DNA of 32,421 nucleotides from an uncultured beta proteobacterium (GCA_903830985.1 CAIKVZ010000046.1:1-32421); one strand, 5' to 3'; shown: positions 23,834 through 32,397, numbered from the stretch's first letter. A program made the numbers and translations. Notes: generated by a model from the sequence alone, not told the origin.

Positions 23834-25774
23834 TTGGCGTCAAATGGGTCGCGGTGGCTGAACCGATACGGCGTTTTTGCCCTTAGCCTGGTATTCGGGC
23901 TCCTCGCATGGGGGGCTTTGCATCTGGGCGCCGGGGCCATGCTGCAGCAGTTGCAGGAGCGCGCCGGCGATCTGGTGTGGCGCCTGGCGGCAGACCATCG
24001 GGATGAGCGCCGCCTGATCGTTGTGGACATCGACGAGCGCAGCCTGCGCGAAGTCGGGCCCTGGCCCTGGCCACGCGCCACGCAGGCGCGTCTGGTGCAG
24101 CAATTGGCCGCCGCTGGGGTACGCCAGCAAATCTTTGACATCGTCTTTACCGACCCGCGCAGCGACGACGCCGCCTTGATCGCCGCCGTGCAGCAGCAGC
24201 GCCCGGTGCTGGCCCAGGTGTTTGCACTGGAGCAGGGCGGCCAACCTTCGGTGGGGCAACTGGCCGGTGCGCTGGACTGGCCGGCCTGCCCCGCGCCCTT
24301 TGCCACGGCCGCGGGCTATCTGGCCAACTTTGCCGCCCTGGCGCCACAGGACGCCGGCCACATCACGCCCCGTATTGCGGGCGACGGCTTTGTGCGCCAC
24401 CAGCCCGCCGTGATCTGCTTTGCCGGCAAGTCTTACCCTGCGCTGGCGCTGGCGGCGCTGATGCGCGGCTCGGGTGAACACAGCCTGGCGCTGCAGCGCG
24501 GCAGCGGCTGGTTTGACCCACCCTGGAAACTCACCGCCCCCGACCTGCCCACCGCGGCCATACCCTTGGACGAGCGTGGCGACCTGCGTGTGGCCTGGCG
24601 CCTGCACCCCGACAGCTTCATCAGCCTGTCGGCCGCCGACGTGCTGGCCGGGCGCGTTCCCGCGGGCTTGCTGGCCAATGCCTGGACCCTGGTGGGCAGC
24701 AGCGCCTTTGGCCTGAACGATTCCATTGCCACGCCCTTTGGCGGCGCCGGCGCGGGCCTGCAGGTGCACGCCCAGGTGATCGCGGCGCTGCTCGATGGCC
24801 GCACCCCCTACACGCCGCGCGTCGAAGCTGCGGCCCAGGTGCTGGCCGCCGGGCTCGGTGCCCTGCTGTTGCTGCTGCTGGCGCGCAACCGCAAGCGCTT
24901 TTCCGTGACCCTGCTGCCGCTGGTGGCCGGCGCCTGGGCGCTGCTGCTGTGGCTGGGCCATGCGCTGGCGCTGAGCCAGGGCGCGCTCTGGCTGGGCTGG
25001 CTGGACCCGGCGCTGTTCATCTTCTTCACCGGCTCGGCCATGGGCATACTGGAGCACGCCAAGAGCCGCGTCGACCGGGATCGCCTGTATTCGCATCTGT
25101 CGAGCTACCTGCCCGCAGCCGTGGCAGCGTCGCTGGCGCTGCAGCCGCCGTCCAGCGCCATCAAGGCCAGCACCAACCAGGTGTCGGTGCTGTTTGCCGA
25201 CATCCGCAACTTCTCGGCCTACTGCGAGGCGCGCCCGCCGGAAGAAGCCGCCGCCGTGCTGCATGCCTTCTTCTCGGTGGCCACGCGGGTGGTCGAAGCC
25301 CACGGCGGCGTCATCGAAGCGTTTCAGGGCGACGCCATCCTGGCGGTCTGGAACGGCGAACCCAGCGCCACGGAAGGTGAGGCTGCCAGCAGCAGCGACC
25401 ATGCGCAGCGCGCACTGAGTGCGGCCATCGACCTGCTGGCGGCCATGCAGGGCGTGCTGCCCGACCCGGCGCCGGCCGGGCTCGAGCCCCTGTCGCTGGG
25501 CATAGGCGCCGAGACCGGACCCGCCATGGCCGGCTCCTTTGGCCTGGCCAGCCGGCGTACCCACATGGTGATGGGCCGCACCGTGACCATCGCCAGCCGC
25601 CTGGTCGAAATGACCGCCGAACTGGCCCACCCCATTCTTCTGGGCGAAGGCCTGGCCGCGCAAGTGGGCGCCGCCGGCCTGGAGTCCATGGGCATCTTTC
25701 TGCTCGACGGCATGAGAGTCCCGCACCATATCTATGCTTATCCGCTTGCCGCTGCCACAACCCACCACAGCTAA
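23834..25774 (+). CDS. CHASE2-domain class III nucleotide cyclase with altered active site
   Basis: A 646-residue inner-membrane sensor cyclase. One N-terminal membrane segment (about 12-34), a periplasmic CHASE2 domain (about 35-320), three membrane segments (about 333-409) and a cytoplasmic class III cyclase domain (about 445-640). Both metal aspartates are present, D456 (FADIRNFS) and D500 (FQGDAI), at the usual 44-residue spacing, and R589 is kept. The purine-specifying Lys is A496, its Asp/Thr partner is M578 and the transition-state Asn is T585. It starts with a TTG next to the FecR stop. It may make an unusual nucleotide, be weakly active or act by binding. Confidence 0.9.
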   Translation: MASNGSRWLNRYGVFALSLVFGLLAWGALHLGAGAMLQQLQERAGDLVWRLAADHRDERRLIVVDIDERSLREVGPWPWPRATQARLVQQLAAAGVRQQIFDIVFTDPRSDDAALIAAVQQQRPVLAQVFALEQGGQPSVGQLAGALDWPACPAPFATAAGYLANFAALAPQDAGHITPRIAGDGFVRHQPAVICFAGKSYPALALAALMRGSGEHSLALQRGSGWFDPPWKLTAPDLPTAAIPLDERGDLRVAWRLHPDSFISLSAADVLAGRVPAGLLANAWTLVGSSAFGLNDSIATPFGGAGAGLQVHAQVIAALLDGRTPYTPRVEAAAQVLAAGLGALLLLLLARNRKRFSVTLLPLVAGAWALLLWLGHALALSQGALWLGWLDPALFIFFTGSAMGILEHAKSRVDRDRLYSHLSSYLPAAVAASLALQPPSSAIKASTNQVSVLFADIRNFSAYCEARPPEEAAAVLHAFFSVATRVVEAHGGVIEAFQGDAILAVWNGEPSATEGEAASSSDHAQRALSAAIDLLAAMQGVLPDPAPAGLEPLSLGIGAETGPAMAGSFGLASRRTHMVMGRTVTIASRLVEMTAELAHPILLGEGLAAQVGAAGLESMGIFLLDGMRVPHHIYAYPLAAATTHHS

Positions 25775-27218
25775 GGCCCGCCGAGTCCACAGCAGTCCGT
25801 CATTGCGAGGAGCGCAAGCGACGTGGCAATCCATCGCGGCGATCCTTGCCTGTGCCGGCCTCGCCACAACAGCCCAAGCCCAGACCGCTGGCAATTGCGC
25901 CGCCCTGCAGGCGCAAAGCGAGTCCGACTATATGAAAGGCGCAGACGCCGCCGTGCAGCGCCTGCTGGACGCCGTGCCGGTCTGCCAGAAAGACCCCTTG
26001 TTTCTGGCCACGCTTGGCCAGTTGCTGAACCGGGAGGGCCGCTATCTGGAAGCGGCAGACCACCTGGAGCGCGCGCTCATGCTCGAACCGGGCCTGAAAG
26101 ATGCCCAGCTCAGCTACGCCGTGGCCATGGCAGCCCTGGGCGACGTGGCCTCGGCCACGGGCCTGCTGGACAACCTGCTGGCCGACCCGGAGCTGCCTGC
26201 CCATCTGCGCACCCTGATTGCCCGGCAAAAGTCTGCGCTTACCGGCATGGCTGCACCCGCGGGCTGGCAGCGGCGCATCACGCTGGCCAGCCGCCTGGGT
26301 TATGACAGCAACCTGCTGGGTTCGCCCAACCTGAGCAGCATGAGCCTGACCCTGGCCGGGCAGACGCTGGTGCTGCCCCTGGACACCAGCTACCTGGCGC
26401 ACGGCGGGGCCTATGTGCGCGCTGACGCCCAGCTGGACCTGCAGCGCGTGGCCAATGACGGCGCGCGCTGGGACGGCAGCGCCGCGCTGCGCAGCCGCGC
26501 CAGCCAGGCGGTGGAAAAATCGGGTTCCACCCAGCTGGACCTGCTGCTGGAGCGCAGCCATCTTGACGCCAGCCCCGTCTGGGGCGGCAGCTACGCCAAC
26601 GTGACGGCGTCAAGCCTTCGGTCGCAGGCGGGAACGCGCTACCAGGCCGTGGGCGCGGCGGTGGGTTGGGGGCGGCCTTGGGCAACGGTCGGCAACGCCG
26701 CATGCCAGTTGCGCGGCGGGCTGGAATGGCAGAGCAGAAACTACTTTGACAACGCTTTGTTGTCAGGACGCTACAGCGGCCTGTCTGCCGCGGGATCGTG
26801 CGAGCAGGCTTCGGGCGCGCAATGGCTGGTGGCCCTCAAGGGCGGCACCGACGCCGCCAGCGACAACGCCCGTGCCGGCGGCAACCAGCAGCAGACGAGC
26901 CTGCGCCTGGCCGCCATCTGGCCGCTGGCGGCGCTGACCCCACCAGGAATGCCGGCCCTGGGCATGCTGCGGAACAGCCGTCTGCTGGCTGATTACGAGC
27001 ACAGCCAGCAGGAAGATTCCAGTGGCTACAGCGCCCTTTTGGAGAGTGGGCGCACACGTGTCATCTGGCGGCGGGTGGTGCGTCTCGAATACCAGCACCC
27101 CTTTGCCAAGACCGCGCAATGGGTGCTGGGTGCGGAAAAAACCGCCCAGGACAGCAGCCTGCCGCTGTTCCAGCAGCAAAGCTGGGGCGCCTACGCCGGC
27201 CTGAGGGCGGTCTGGTAG
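25734..27218 (+). CDS. TPR-containing outer-membrane beta-barrel protein
   Basis: A protein of up to 494 residues. A signal peptide core ends at TTAQA|Q (about residue 49), then TPR-like repeats (about 55-150; LGQLLNREGRYLEAADHLERALMLEPG is a clear one), then about 310 residues of alternating beta strands ending in a terminal tryptophan, as in outer-membrane barrels; the architecture recalls surface-assembly-modulator (SLAM/DUF560) proteins. The ATG at 25734 overlaps the cyclase end by 41 bases. A TTG at 25803 gives a more normal signal peptide; it lies inside a palindromic repeat at 25798-25834. It may place or display surface proteins made downstream. Confidence 0.82.
   Translation: MLIRLPLPQPTTAKARRVHSSPSLRGAQATWQSIAAILACAGLATTAQAQTAGNCAALQAQSESDYMKGADAAVQRLLDAVPVCQKDPLFLATLGQLLNREGRYLEAADHLERALMLEPGLKDAQLSYAVAMAALGDVASATGLLDNLLADPELPAHLRTLIARQKSALTGMAAPAGWQRRITLASRLGYDSNLLGSPNLSSMSLTLAGQTLVLPLDTSYLAHGGAYVRADAQLDLQRVANDGARWDGSAALRSRASQAVEKSGSTQLDLLLERSHLDASPVWGGSYANVTASSLRSQAGTRYQAVGAAVGWGRPWATVGNAACQLRGGLEWQSRNYFDNALLSGRYSGLSAAGSCEQASGAQWLVALKGGTDAASDNARAGGNQQQTSLRLAAIWPLAALTPPGMPALGMLRNSRLLADYEHSQQEDSSGYSALLESGRTRVIWRRVVRLEYQHPFAKTAQWVLGAEKTAQDSSLPLFQQQSWGAYAGLRAVW
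25798..25834. repeat. Dispersed palindromic repeat inside a coding region
   Basis: The stretch CGTCATTGCGAGG...GCGACGTGGCAATCCA matches, from memory, a short imperfect palindrome widely scattered in bacterial genomes, usually between genes. ATTGC (25802-25806) pairs with GCAAT (25826-25830). Here it is translated as the residues just before the signal-peptide core of the outer-membrane protein and may have supplied its start. Confidence 0.6.
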
Positions 27219-27236
27219 GCGGTTTTTGTTAAAACC

Positions 27237-27252
27237 TGTGACGCCCGTCACT
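27237..27252. promoter_or_regulatory. CRP-type binding site upstream of the giant surface-protein gene
   Basis: TGTGA-N6-TCACT differs from the CRP consensus at one base. The dyad is larger: GTGACG-CC-CGTCAC is perfect and AAAC/GTTT flanks also pair, giving 10 of 13 matched pairs over 27232-27257. Its centre is about 108 bases before the start point suggested by the -10 at 27341-27346, within the range of class I activation. Confidence 0.6.
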
Positions 27253-27318
27253 TGTTTGCCCGCGGGGCCGCCATTACAGTCGGTATCAAGTTGGCAATGT
27301 GGCATCCATTGCGAGGGC

Positions 27319-27346
27319 TTGCGAGTTTCGTGACCCATGTAATAAT
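27319..27346 (+). promoter_or_regulatory. Candidate promoter of the giant surface-protein gene
   Basis: TTGCGA (27319-27324) and AATAAT (27341-27346) are 16 bases apart. This would give an untranslated leader of about 110 bases, common for abundant surface-layer mRNAs. A strong ribosome site AAGGAAG lies at 27452-27458, six bases before the ATG. The 245-base gap 27219-27463 contains no convincing gene. Confidence 0.4.
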
Positions 27347-27463
27347 GCCCGGGCAAACTTGGTGTCGGTGGGCTCGGTTGCTTGCTATCTTGAAAAAGTG
27401 GGCAAGCTGTCGGGCGCTACGTCGTAACCAGTTTCATTTTTTAAACTTTCAAAGGAAGACCAA

Positions 27464-30400
27464 ATGGCATCTCAAGTAACCGGCGCATCCGCAACAGCCG
27501 TCCACATGTACCAGGCCTTGTATGGCATGGCTCCCAGCAATGCGTTGCTGGACATCTATACCGCCCAGGCCACCGCAAACCCAGCTACGTTTGCCGCCAA
27601 CATGACCGCCAGCTTTGCCAACACCAGCGACTCCGCTTTGGCACTGCAAGTACTGAACAACCTGGGCATCACGGCCGCCACGGTGACCGCGCCTGGTTCT
27701 TACGCTGCACTGCTGTCGGCACTGGGTCAGCTGTTCACAGGTTACGGCCCCGCAGCGCGCGGCCAGATCATCCTGAACGCCACCAATCTGCTGGCCAACC
27801 TTGAAGGCGACGCCACCTTTGGTGTTGCTGCCACCTCATACAATGCCCAGGCATTGGCTGACTTCACATACGGCTCCAATGCGGCCAACACCGCGCCTGC
27901 CGTTGTCGGCACGCCCGCCGATGCACTGGCCGCTGCTTCCGCAGCCGCTGCAACCGCTTCCACAACAGCCCACACCGCTGCTGTTGTTGCCGACGCCGCT
28001 GCCCACACCGCCGCTGCAGCCTTGACCGCTGCACAAGCCGCTGCCACCGCTGCCGATGGCGTTGCCGCTACCGCTGCTGCCACCGCTGCGCTGACGGACG
28101 CTGCTGCGACCACCGCTGCCCTGGCCGCTGCCACGACTGCTGCTGCTGCCGCTGTCACTGCCGATACGGCTGCCAAGGCCCTGGTTGTGACAGACACCGC
28201 CACCCTGGCTGCTGCGATTGCAGCGCTGCCCTTCGACGCAAACGCCATCAACACGGCCAACGCCCATTTGCTGGCCGACCAGGCTGCTGCCGTTGTTGCC
28301 GCAGCCGCTGTGCCAACCACCGCTGCTGCCGTGGTTGCCAAGACGGCTCTGGATACTGCTGCCAAGGCTGACGACGCTGCTGCCGCGACTGCCGCAGCTG
28401 CTGCCACCACGGCACACGGCGCTGTGACGACGGCCCTGACGGCTGCCCTGGCGACTGGCACCGCTGCAACCACTGCTGCTGCTGCTGACGTCGCCGCTGC
28501 CGCCAACTTTGTTACCAAGGCTGCCGCTACGGTTGCCACGGCTGACGACGCAACTGCGACTGTTGCTGTAGCCGCCGCTGCTGCCAACGCTACCGCAGCC
28601 GCTGCGGACGCCAAGGTTGCAACCGATGCGCAAGCTGTCATCGCCGCTGCTGCCCTGGAAGTTGCCCGTGAAGCCACAGCCGCTACGGCGCTGACGACCT
28701 TCAATTCGGCTGCTACCGCTGCCGCGGCTGCAAACACTGCTGCTGCGACCGCCGGAACAGCTGCAACCACCGCCGCTGCCGCTGTGACTTCACTCGCTCT
28801 GGCCAACGCTTCTATCACCGCTGCCGCTCTGGCCGCTTCGACTGCAGCAACGGCTTCGACCGCTGCCGCTGCTGAAGTTGCTGCTGCCACAGCCCTGGCC
28901 GCCGCCACCGCCGCAACGACCGTCACGACCGACGACGCTGCTGCTGCCGCTGCAGTGGTCGCTGCTTCGGGCGTTGCTTCCACCGCTGCTGCTGCTGTTA
29001 CCGCCGCTGCTGCCCAGGTTCTGGCTGCAGCTCCTGTACCAGCTACGTATGCACCCCAGTCGTTTACGCTCACTACCAATGCGGACACTTTCGTCGGCGG
29101 TAAGGGCGACGACACGTTCACGGCGGGTGCTTCTGGCGCTTTGTCTGCATTTGACGTGCTGACTGGTGGCGCTGGTGCTGGCGACACATTGACTGTTTCC
29201 GACTCCCTGGCTATCGATACAACGATCCTGGGCCTGAAGGTTACAGGCATGGAAATCGTCAACCTGAACTCGCTGGCTGGCGTCACTGTTGACTCCACTG
29301 GCTGGGGTACAACTTCACTGAACGTCACCAACACTGCTGCCGGTGCTGTCACCGTTACTGCAGATACGACAACAAACGTTACGGCATCGAACACCAAGGC
29401 AGGTGGCGCGGTTTCCGTAACTGGCGGCTTGGCACAAAGCGTTATCGCAGTTGGCGCTGCCGTCACACTGTCCGGCGCAGCAGGCGCGATTTCCGTGTCT
29501 GAATCCTCCACTGCTGGCGCCGTTACCGGCATCAATGGCGGTACCAGCGTCACAGTGACCGAAACGGGCGCGACGGCCAACACGGCTACGATCACCGTTG
29601 GTGCGACGACCGCTCCGACCGGTGCGGTTTCCATCACACGTTCTGAATCGGCTACTGGTGCAACCCACACGGCTGGCACGATCACCGTGACTGGTGGCAC
29701 GACAGTTGCGGTGACCCAGAACCTGCTCGGCACCGCTGCTACCGCCACGATTACGGCAGGTGCAGTAAGCGTTACCGGCACGGCAAACACAACCTCGGTG
29801 TCGGCAACGGCTACCAAGATTGCGACGGCTGCCGCGGGCGTGACCGGTGTTGTGAACAGCTCCGTTGTTGTGGCCGACGTGAACTACGCCAGCGCAACCA
29901 AGGCAGGCACGATCACTACTGTGACTGCCAGCGGTTACACGACGTTGAATATCAACGACAATGCCCTGACGACCTTGAGCGCAACCAACGGCTCGAGCAA
30001 TATCACCATCGACAACAGTGGTCTGACGACTGCCACCAACAAGACCCTGGGTCTGACATTGGATGGCGTCACCGGCGGTACCCTTGACGATGCTGACATC
30101 TACACGACCTTGAACGTCACGACGGCCAACAACGCCTCTACCCTGGCCAACATCACATTCGGCGGCGCTACGGCCTTGACGGTTGCTGGTACCAAGGTTC
30201 TGACGCTGACTTCGGCTGCCGGCTTGGGCGCACTGAAGACGGTTGCAGTTTCCGGTTCTGCTGGATTGGTTGCAGACGTTTCTGGCTTGGCAACTGTTAC
30301 GGACGTGAATGCATCTGGAACTTCCGGCGCAGTCACCGTCACTATCGATGCTACGAAGGCGACTTACGAAGGTGGCACGGGTGTTGACACGTTGACGACT

Positions 30401-31894
30401 GCAGCTGGCACCAAGGCTATTTCCCTGGGTGATGGTGATGACACACTGACCTATGTGAGCGGCACGGCTCCTACAGCAGTCATCACCGGTGGCAACGGTA
30501 CTGATACGCTGTCATTGACTGCAGCAAACGCAGCAACTCTGTCGGGCGCAGCAACATTCGCCGGCAAGGTTAGCGGTTTTGAACACCTGACCTTGACTGG
30601 CCCAACCACAAACACAGTTGCAGCTGATGTCTTGGGTAATTACAACTACATCACGACCGCCGGTGCTACGGCCTTGACAGTGACAGGTCTGACGACGGGT
30701 GCAAACCTGGTGTTGACCGGTGCTGGTACAGCCTATGACATCTCGATGACGGGTGCTGCCGTTGCTTCGACGACTGACTCGGCAACCCTTACGCTGACCA
30801 ACGTCGGTAACGTGGCCTACGGCTCTGTGACTGCTGGCAATGTCGAAACGGTCAACATCGTCTTGAACGACACCGACCTGACCGGCGCTGTGAATGTTGA
30901 CTCTCTGACCCTGGTTGATACGGCCGCCAAGTCTGTCGTCATCACAGGTGATGGCGTTCTGACTTTGACCAACACCAACACGACGATCACTTCTCTGAAC
31001 GCCAGCGGGATCATTGATCACGCTGCTGCGACGGGCGGCGGTTTGACCTGGGTAACTGGTGCATTGGCTGCTGCAAATGCCATTACGGGTTCAGCTGCGG
31101 GCGCGAATACCATCAACTGGACGGCGTCTGTAGCTGCAGCGACGACCTACGTTGGTGGCACTGGCGCCGATGTGTTGGTCTTCACAAACGCTAAGGCCAA
31201 CGTGATCTCCCTGGGTGACGGTACCAACACGGTCAACACAGGTGCAGCTGCGGGTACTGGCAATAACACCATTACTGGTGGTGCTGGTGCAGACACAGTT
31301 AAGTTGCTGAGTGGTAACAATACCGTTGACCTAGGAAATGGAACCAATATCTTCCAAGCCACCAGCGGTAACAACACCTACACCGGCGGGACGGGCATTG
31401 ACACTGTGGTGGTGACCACCGGCTCCAATACCATCCACCTCGGCGGCGGCACAACAGCCAACTCCGTGACGGTTGGTGCTGCAACTGGCCTGAATGTCAT
31501 CGACACGACATCCACTGGTGTTGACACCGTCGTCATCGGCGGTATCCAGGCAGCTGCCGGTTACTACACTTCAGTGACTGGTCTGACTGCGGGTGACGTG
31601 ATCGATCTGTCGGCTGTGACAACTGGTGCCAGGGTCGACGCTGCATTGGGTGCCAAAATCACATTGGGCGGCGCAGCGACATTCGCCAACTATCTGGATG
31701 CAGCGAATGCAGCTGATGGCTCCGTTAATGCGCTGATGCACTGGTTCCAGTTCACCGACGGCAACACTTACATTGTTGTGGACAACAGCGCAACTGCAAC
31801 GTTTGCAGACGGCGTTGACTCGGTTGTTCAGTTGACCGGTTTGGTCACACTGACCACAGCTGCAACCGTGGTTGACGTTATCACCTTGGTTTAA
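27464..31894 (+). CDS. Giant S-layer/RTX-like secreted protein
   Basis: A 1476-residue acidic protein very rich in Ala, Thr, Gly and Val, with no cysteine seen and no N-terminal signal peptide. Residues 1-145 are a helical domain with MYQALYGMAPSNALLDIY, like DUF4214-type N-termini. Residues about 150-525 are an Ala/Thr-rich, almost purely helical stretch. The rest is beta-strand repeats with RTX-like calcium motifs: GGKGDDTF (about 545), LGDGDDTL (about 987), GGTGADVLVF (about 1230), GGAGADTV (about 1272) and GGTGIDTVVV (about 1307). It ends in a hydrophobic VVDVITLV, as type I secretion substrates do. GCT codons for Ala and the strong ribosome site suggest high expression. Function as a surface layer is inferred. 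Confidence 0.93.
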   Translation: MASQVTGASATAVHMYQALYGMAPSNALLDIYTAQATANPATFAANMTASFANTSDSALALQVLNNLGITAATVTAPGSYAALLSALGQLFTGYGPAARGQIILNATNLLANLEGDATFGVAATSYNAQALADFTYGSNAANTAPAVVGTPADALAAASAAAATASTTAHTAAVVADAAAHTAAAALTAAQAAATAADGVAATAAATAALTDAAATTAALAAATTAAAAAVTADTAAKALVVTDTATLAAAIAALPFDANAINTANAHLLADQAAAVVAAAAVPTTAAAVVAKTALDTAAKADDAAAATAAAAATTAHGAVTTALTAALATGTAATTAAAADVAAAANFVTKAAATVATADDATATVAVAAAAANATAAAADAKVATDAQAVIAAAALEVAREATAATALTTFNSAATAAAAANTAAATAGTAATTAAAAVTSLALANASITAAALAASTAATASTAAAAEVAAATALAAATAATTVTTDDAAAAAAVVAASGVASTAAAAVTAAAAQVLAAAPVPATYAPQSFTLTTNADTFVGGKGDDTFTAGASGALSAFDVLTGGAGAGDTLTVSDSLAIDTTILGLKVTGMEIVNLNSLAGVTVDSTGWGTTSLNVTNTAAGAVTVTADTTTNVTASNTKAGGAVSVTGGLAQSVIAVGAAVTLSGAAGAISVSESSTAGAVTGINGGTSVTVTETGATANTATITVGATTAPTGAVSITRSESATGATHTAGTITVTGGTTVAVTQNLLGTAATATITAGAVSVTGTANTTSVSATATKIATAAAGVTGVVNSSVVVADVNYASATKAGTITTVTASGYTTLNINDNALTTLSATNGSSNITIDNSGLTTATNKTLGLTLDGVTGGTLDDADIYTTLNVTTANNASTLANITFGGATALTVAGTKVLTLTSAAGLGALKTVAVSGSAGLVADVSGLATVTDVNASGTSGAVTVTIDATKATYEGGTGVDTLTTAAGTKAISLGDGDDTLTYVSGTAPTAVITGGNGTDTLSLTAANAATLSGAATFAGKVSGFEHLTLTGPTTNTVAADVLGNYNYITTAGATALTVTGLTTGANLVLTGAGTAYDISMTGAAVASTTDSATLTLTNVGNVAYGSVTAGNVETVNIVLNDTDLTGAVNVDSLTLVDTAAKSVVITGDGVLTLTNTNTTITSLNASGIIDHAAATGGGLTWVTGALAAANAITGSAAGANTINWTASVAAATTYVGGTGADVLVFTNAKANVISLGDGTNTVNTGAAAGTGNNTITGGAGADTVKLLSGNNTVDLGNGTNIFQATSGNNTYTGGTGIDTVVVTTGSNTIHLGGGTTANSVTVGAATGLNVIDTTSTGVDTVVIGGIQAAAGYYTSVTGLTAGDVIDLSAVTTGARVDAALGAKITLGGAATFANYLDAANAADGSVNALMHWFQFTDGNTYIVVDNSATATFADGVDSVVQLTGLVTLTTAATVVDVITLV

Positions 31895-31998
31895 TCCCCA
31901 AACAGCCTTACCAAGCAAACTTTTCCGAACCTGGAGACTGGAGTTTCTTCCTTTCCCTCCAGGCTTCAGGCGACGAGAACAGCGCTTGGCTAGACTTC

Positions 31999-32023
31999 AA
32001 AAGGCTCCTTCGGGGGCCTTTTT
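31999..32023 (+). terminator. Rho-independent terminator with UUCG tetraloop
   Basis: AAAAGGCTCC (31999-32008) pairs with GGGGCCTTTT (32013-32022) around a TTCG loop, with one T-G pair, and ends in TTTTT. It lies 105 bases after the stop of the giant gene and should end most of its transcripts, with partial read-through to the small gene after it. Confidence 0.9.
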
Positions 32024-32059
32024 CACGCCCCTACGAAACGCATACACAAGGAACACAAA

Positions 32060-32284
32060 ATGAGCATCATCAAAATCGACGGTCAGGACTACGACTCCGA
32101 CACACTCCCCGACGCGGCCAAGCAGCAACTGCAAAGCCTGCAATATGTGGACAACGAACTGGCCCGGTTGCAGGCCCAGGCCGCTGTTCTTCAGACGGCA
32201 CGCATCTCCTATTCCAAGGCCTTGCGCGAATCCCTGGTGGCGCCCGCATCGCCCTTTGCCGGGGACACAATCAAGCTGGTTTAA
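32060..32284 (+). CDS. Small DUF6447-like protein
   Basis: A 74-residue protein. The N-terminal IIKIDGQDYDSDTLPDAAKQQLQSLQYVDNELARLQAQAAVL pattern matches small proteins (DUF6447-type, from memory) found near secreted surface proteins; residues 15-62 form a probable amphipathic helix or coiled coil. It ends in GDTIKLV, like the DVITLV end of the giant protein. AAGGA at 32048-32052 is a clear ribosome site. The function is unknown. Its position, directly after the terminator of the giant gene, suggests a helper or regulator of that protein's secretion or assembly. Confidence 0.85.
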   Translation: MSIIKIDGQDYDSDTLPDAAKQQLQSLQYVDNELARLQAQAAVLQTARISYSKALRESLVAPASPFAGDTIKLV

Positions 32285-32397
32285 CCTGGGGTATACCGCA
32301 GCAAGGCAGAATCAATTTGCATTGCATAGGTGGCGCATTGGCCATAAAGCCCGAGCCACCGTCAGAAATCACCCAAACACGCAGAGGCATTTCCCCC

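Noticed and set aside
23840-25894. 684-residue open frame on the minus strand opposite the cyclase gene
   Set aside because: High GC removes stop codons. The sequence is Gln/Arg/His/Gly-rich without domains, while the plus strand encodes a recognisable CHASE2 cyclase.
27221-27236. GGTTTT-TGTT-AAAACC hairpin after the outer-membrane protein gene
   Set aside because: The stem is short and AT-rich and no T-run follows, so I do not call it a terminator. It may simply abut the CRP-type site.
27252-27479. 75-residue open frame before the giant gene
   Set aside because: It covers the promoter and ribosome site of the giant gene and overlaps its start in another frame; no protein features.
27742-29817. 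691-residue open frame on the minus strand opposite the giant gene
   Set aside because: It is the mirror of Ala/Thr codons (reading as Ala/Val), has no motif and no ribosome site, and the plus-strand protein has clear domains and a strong ribosome site.
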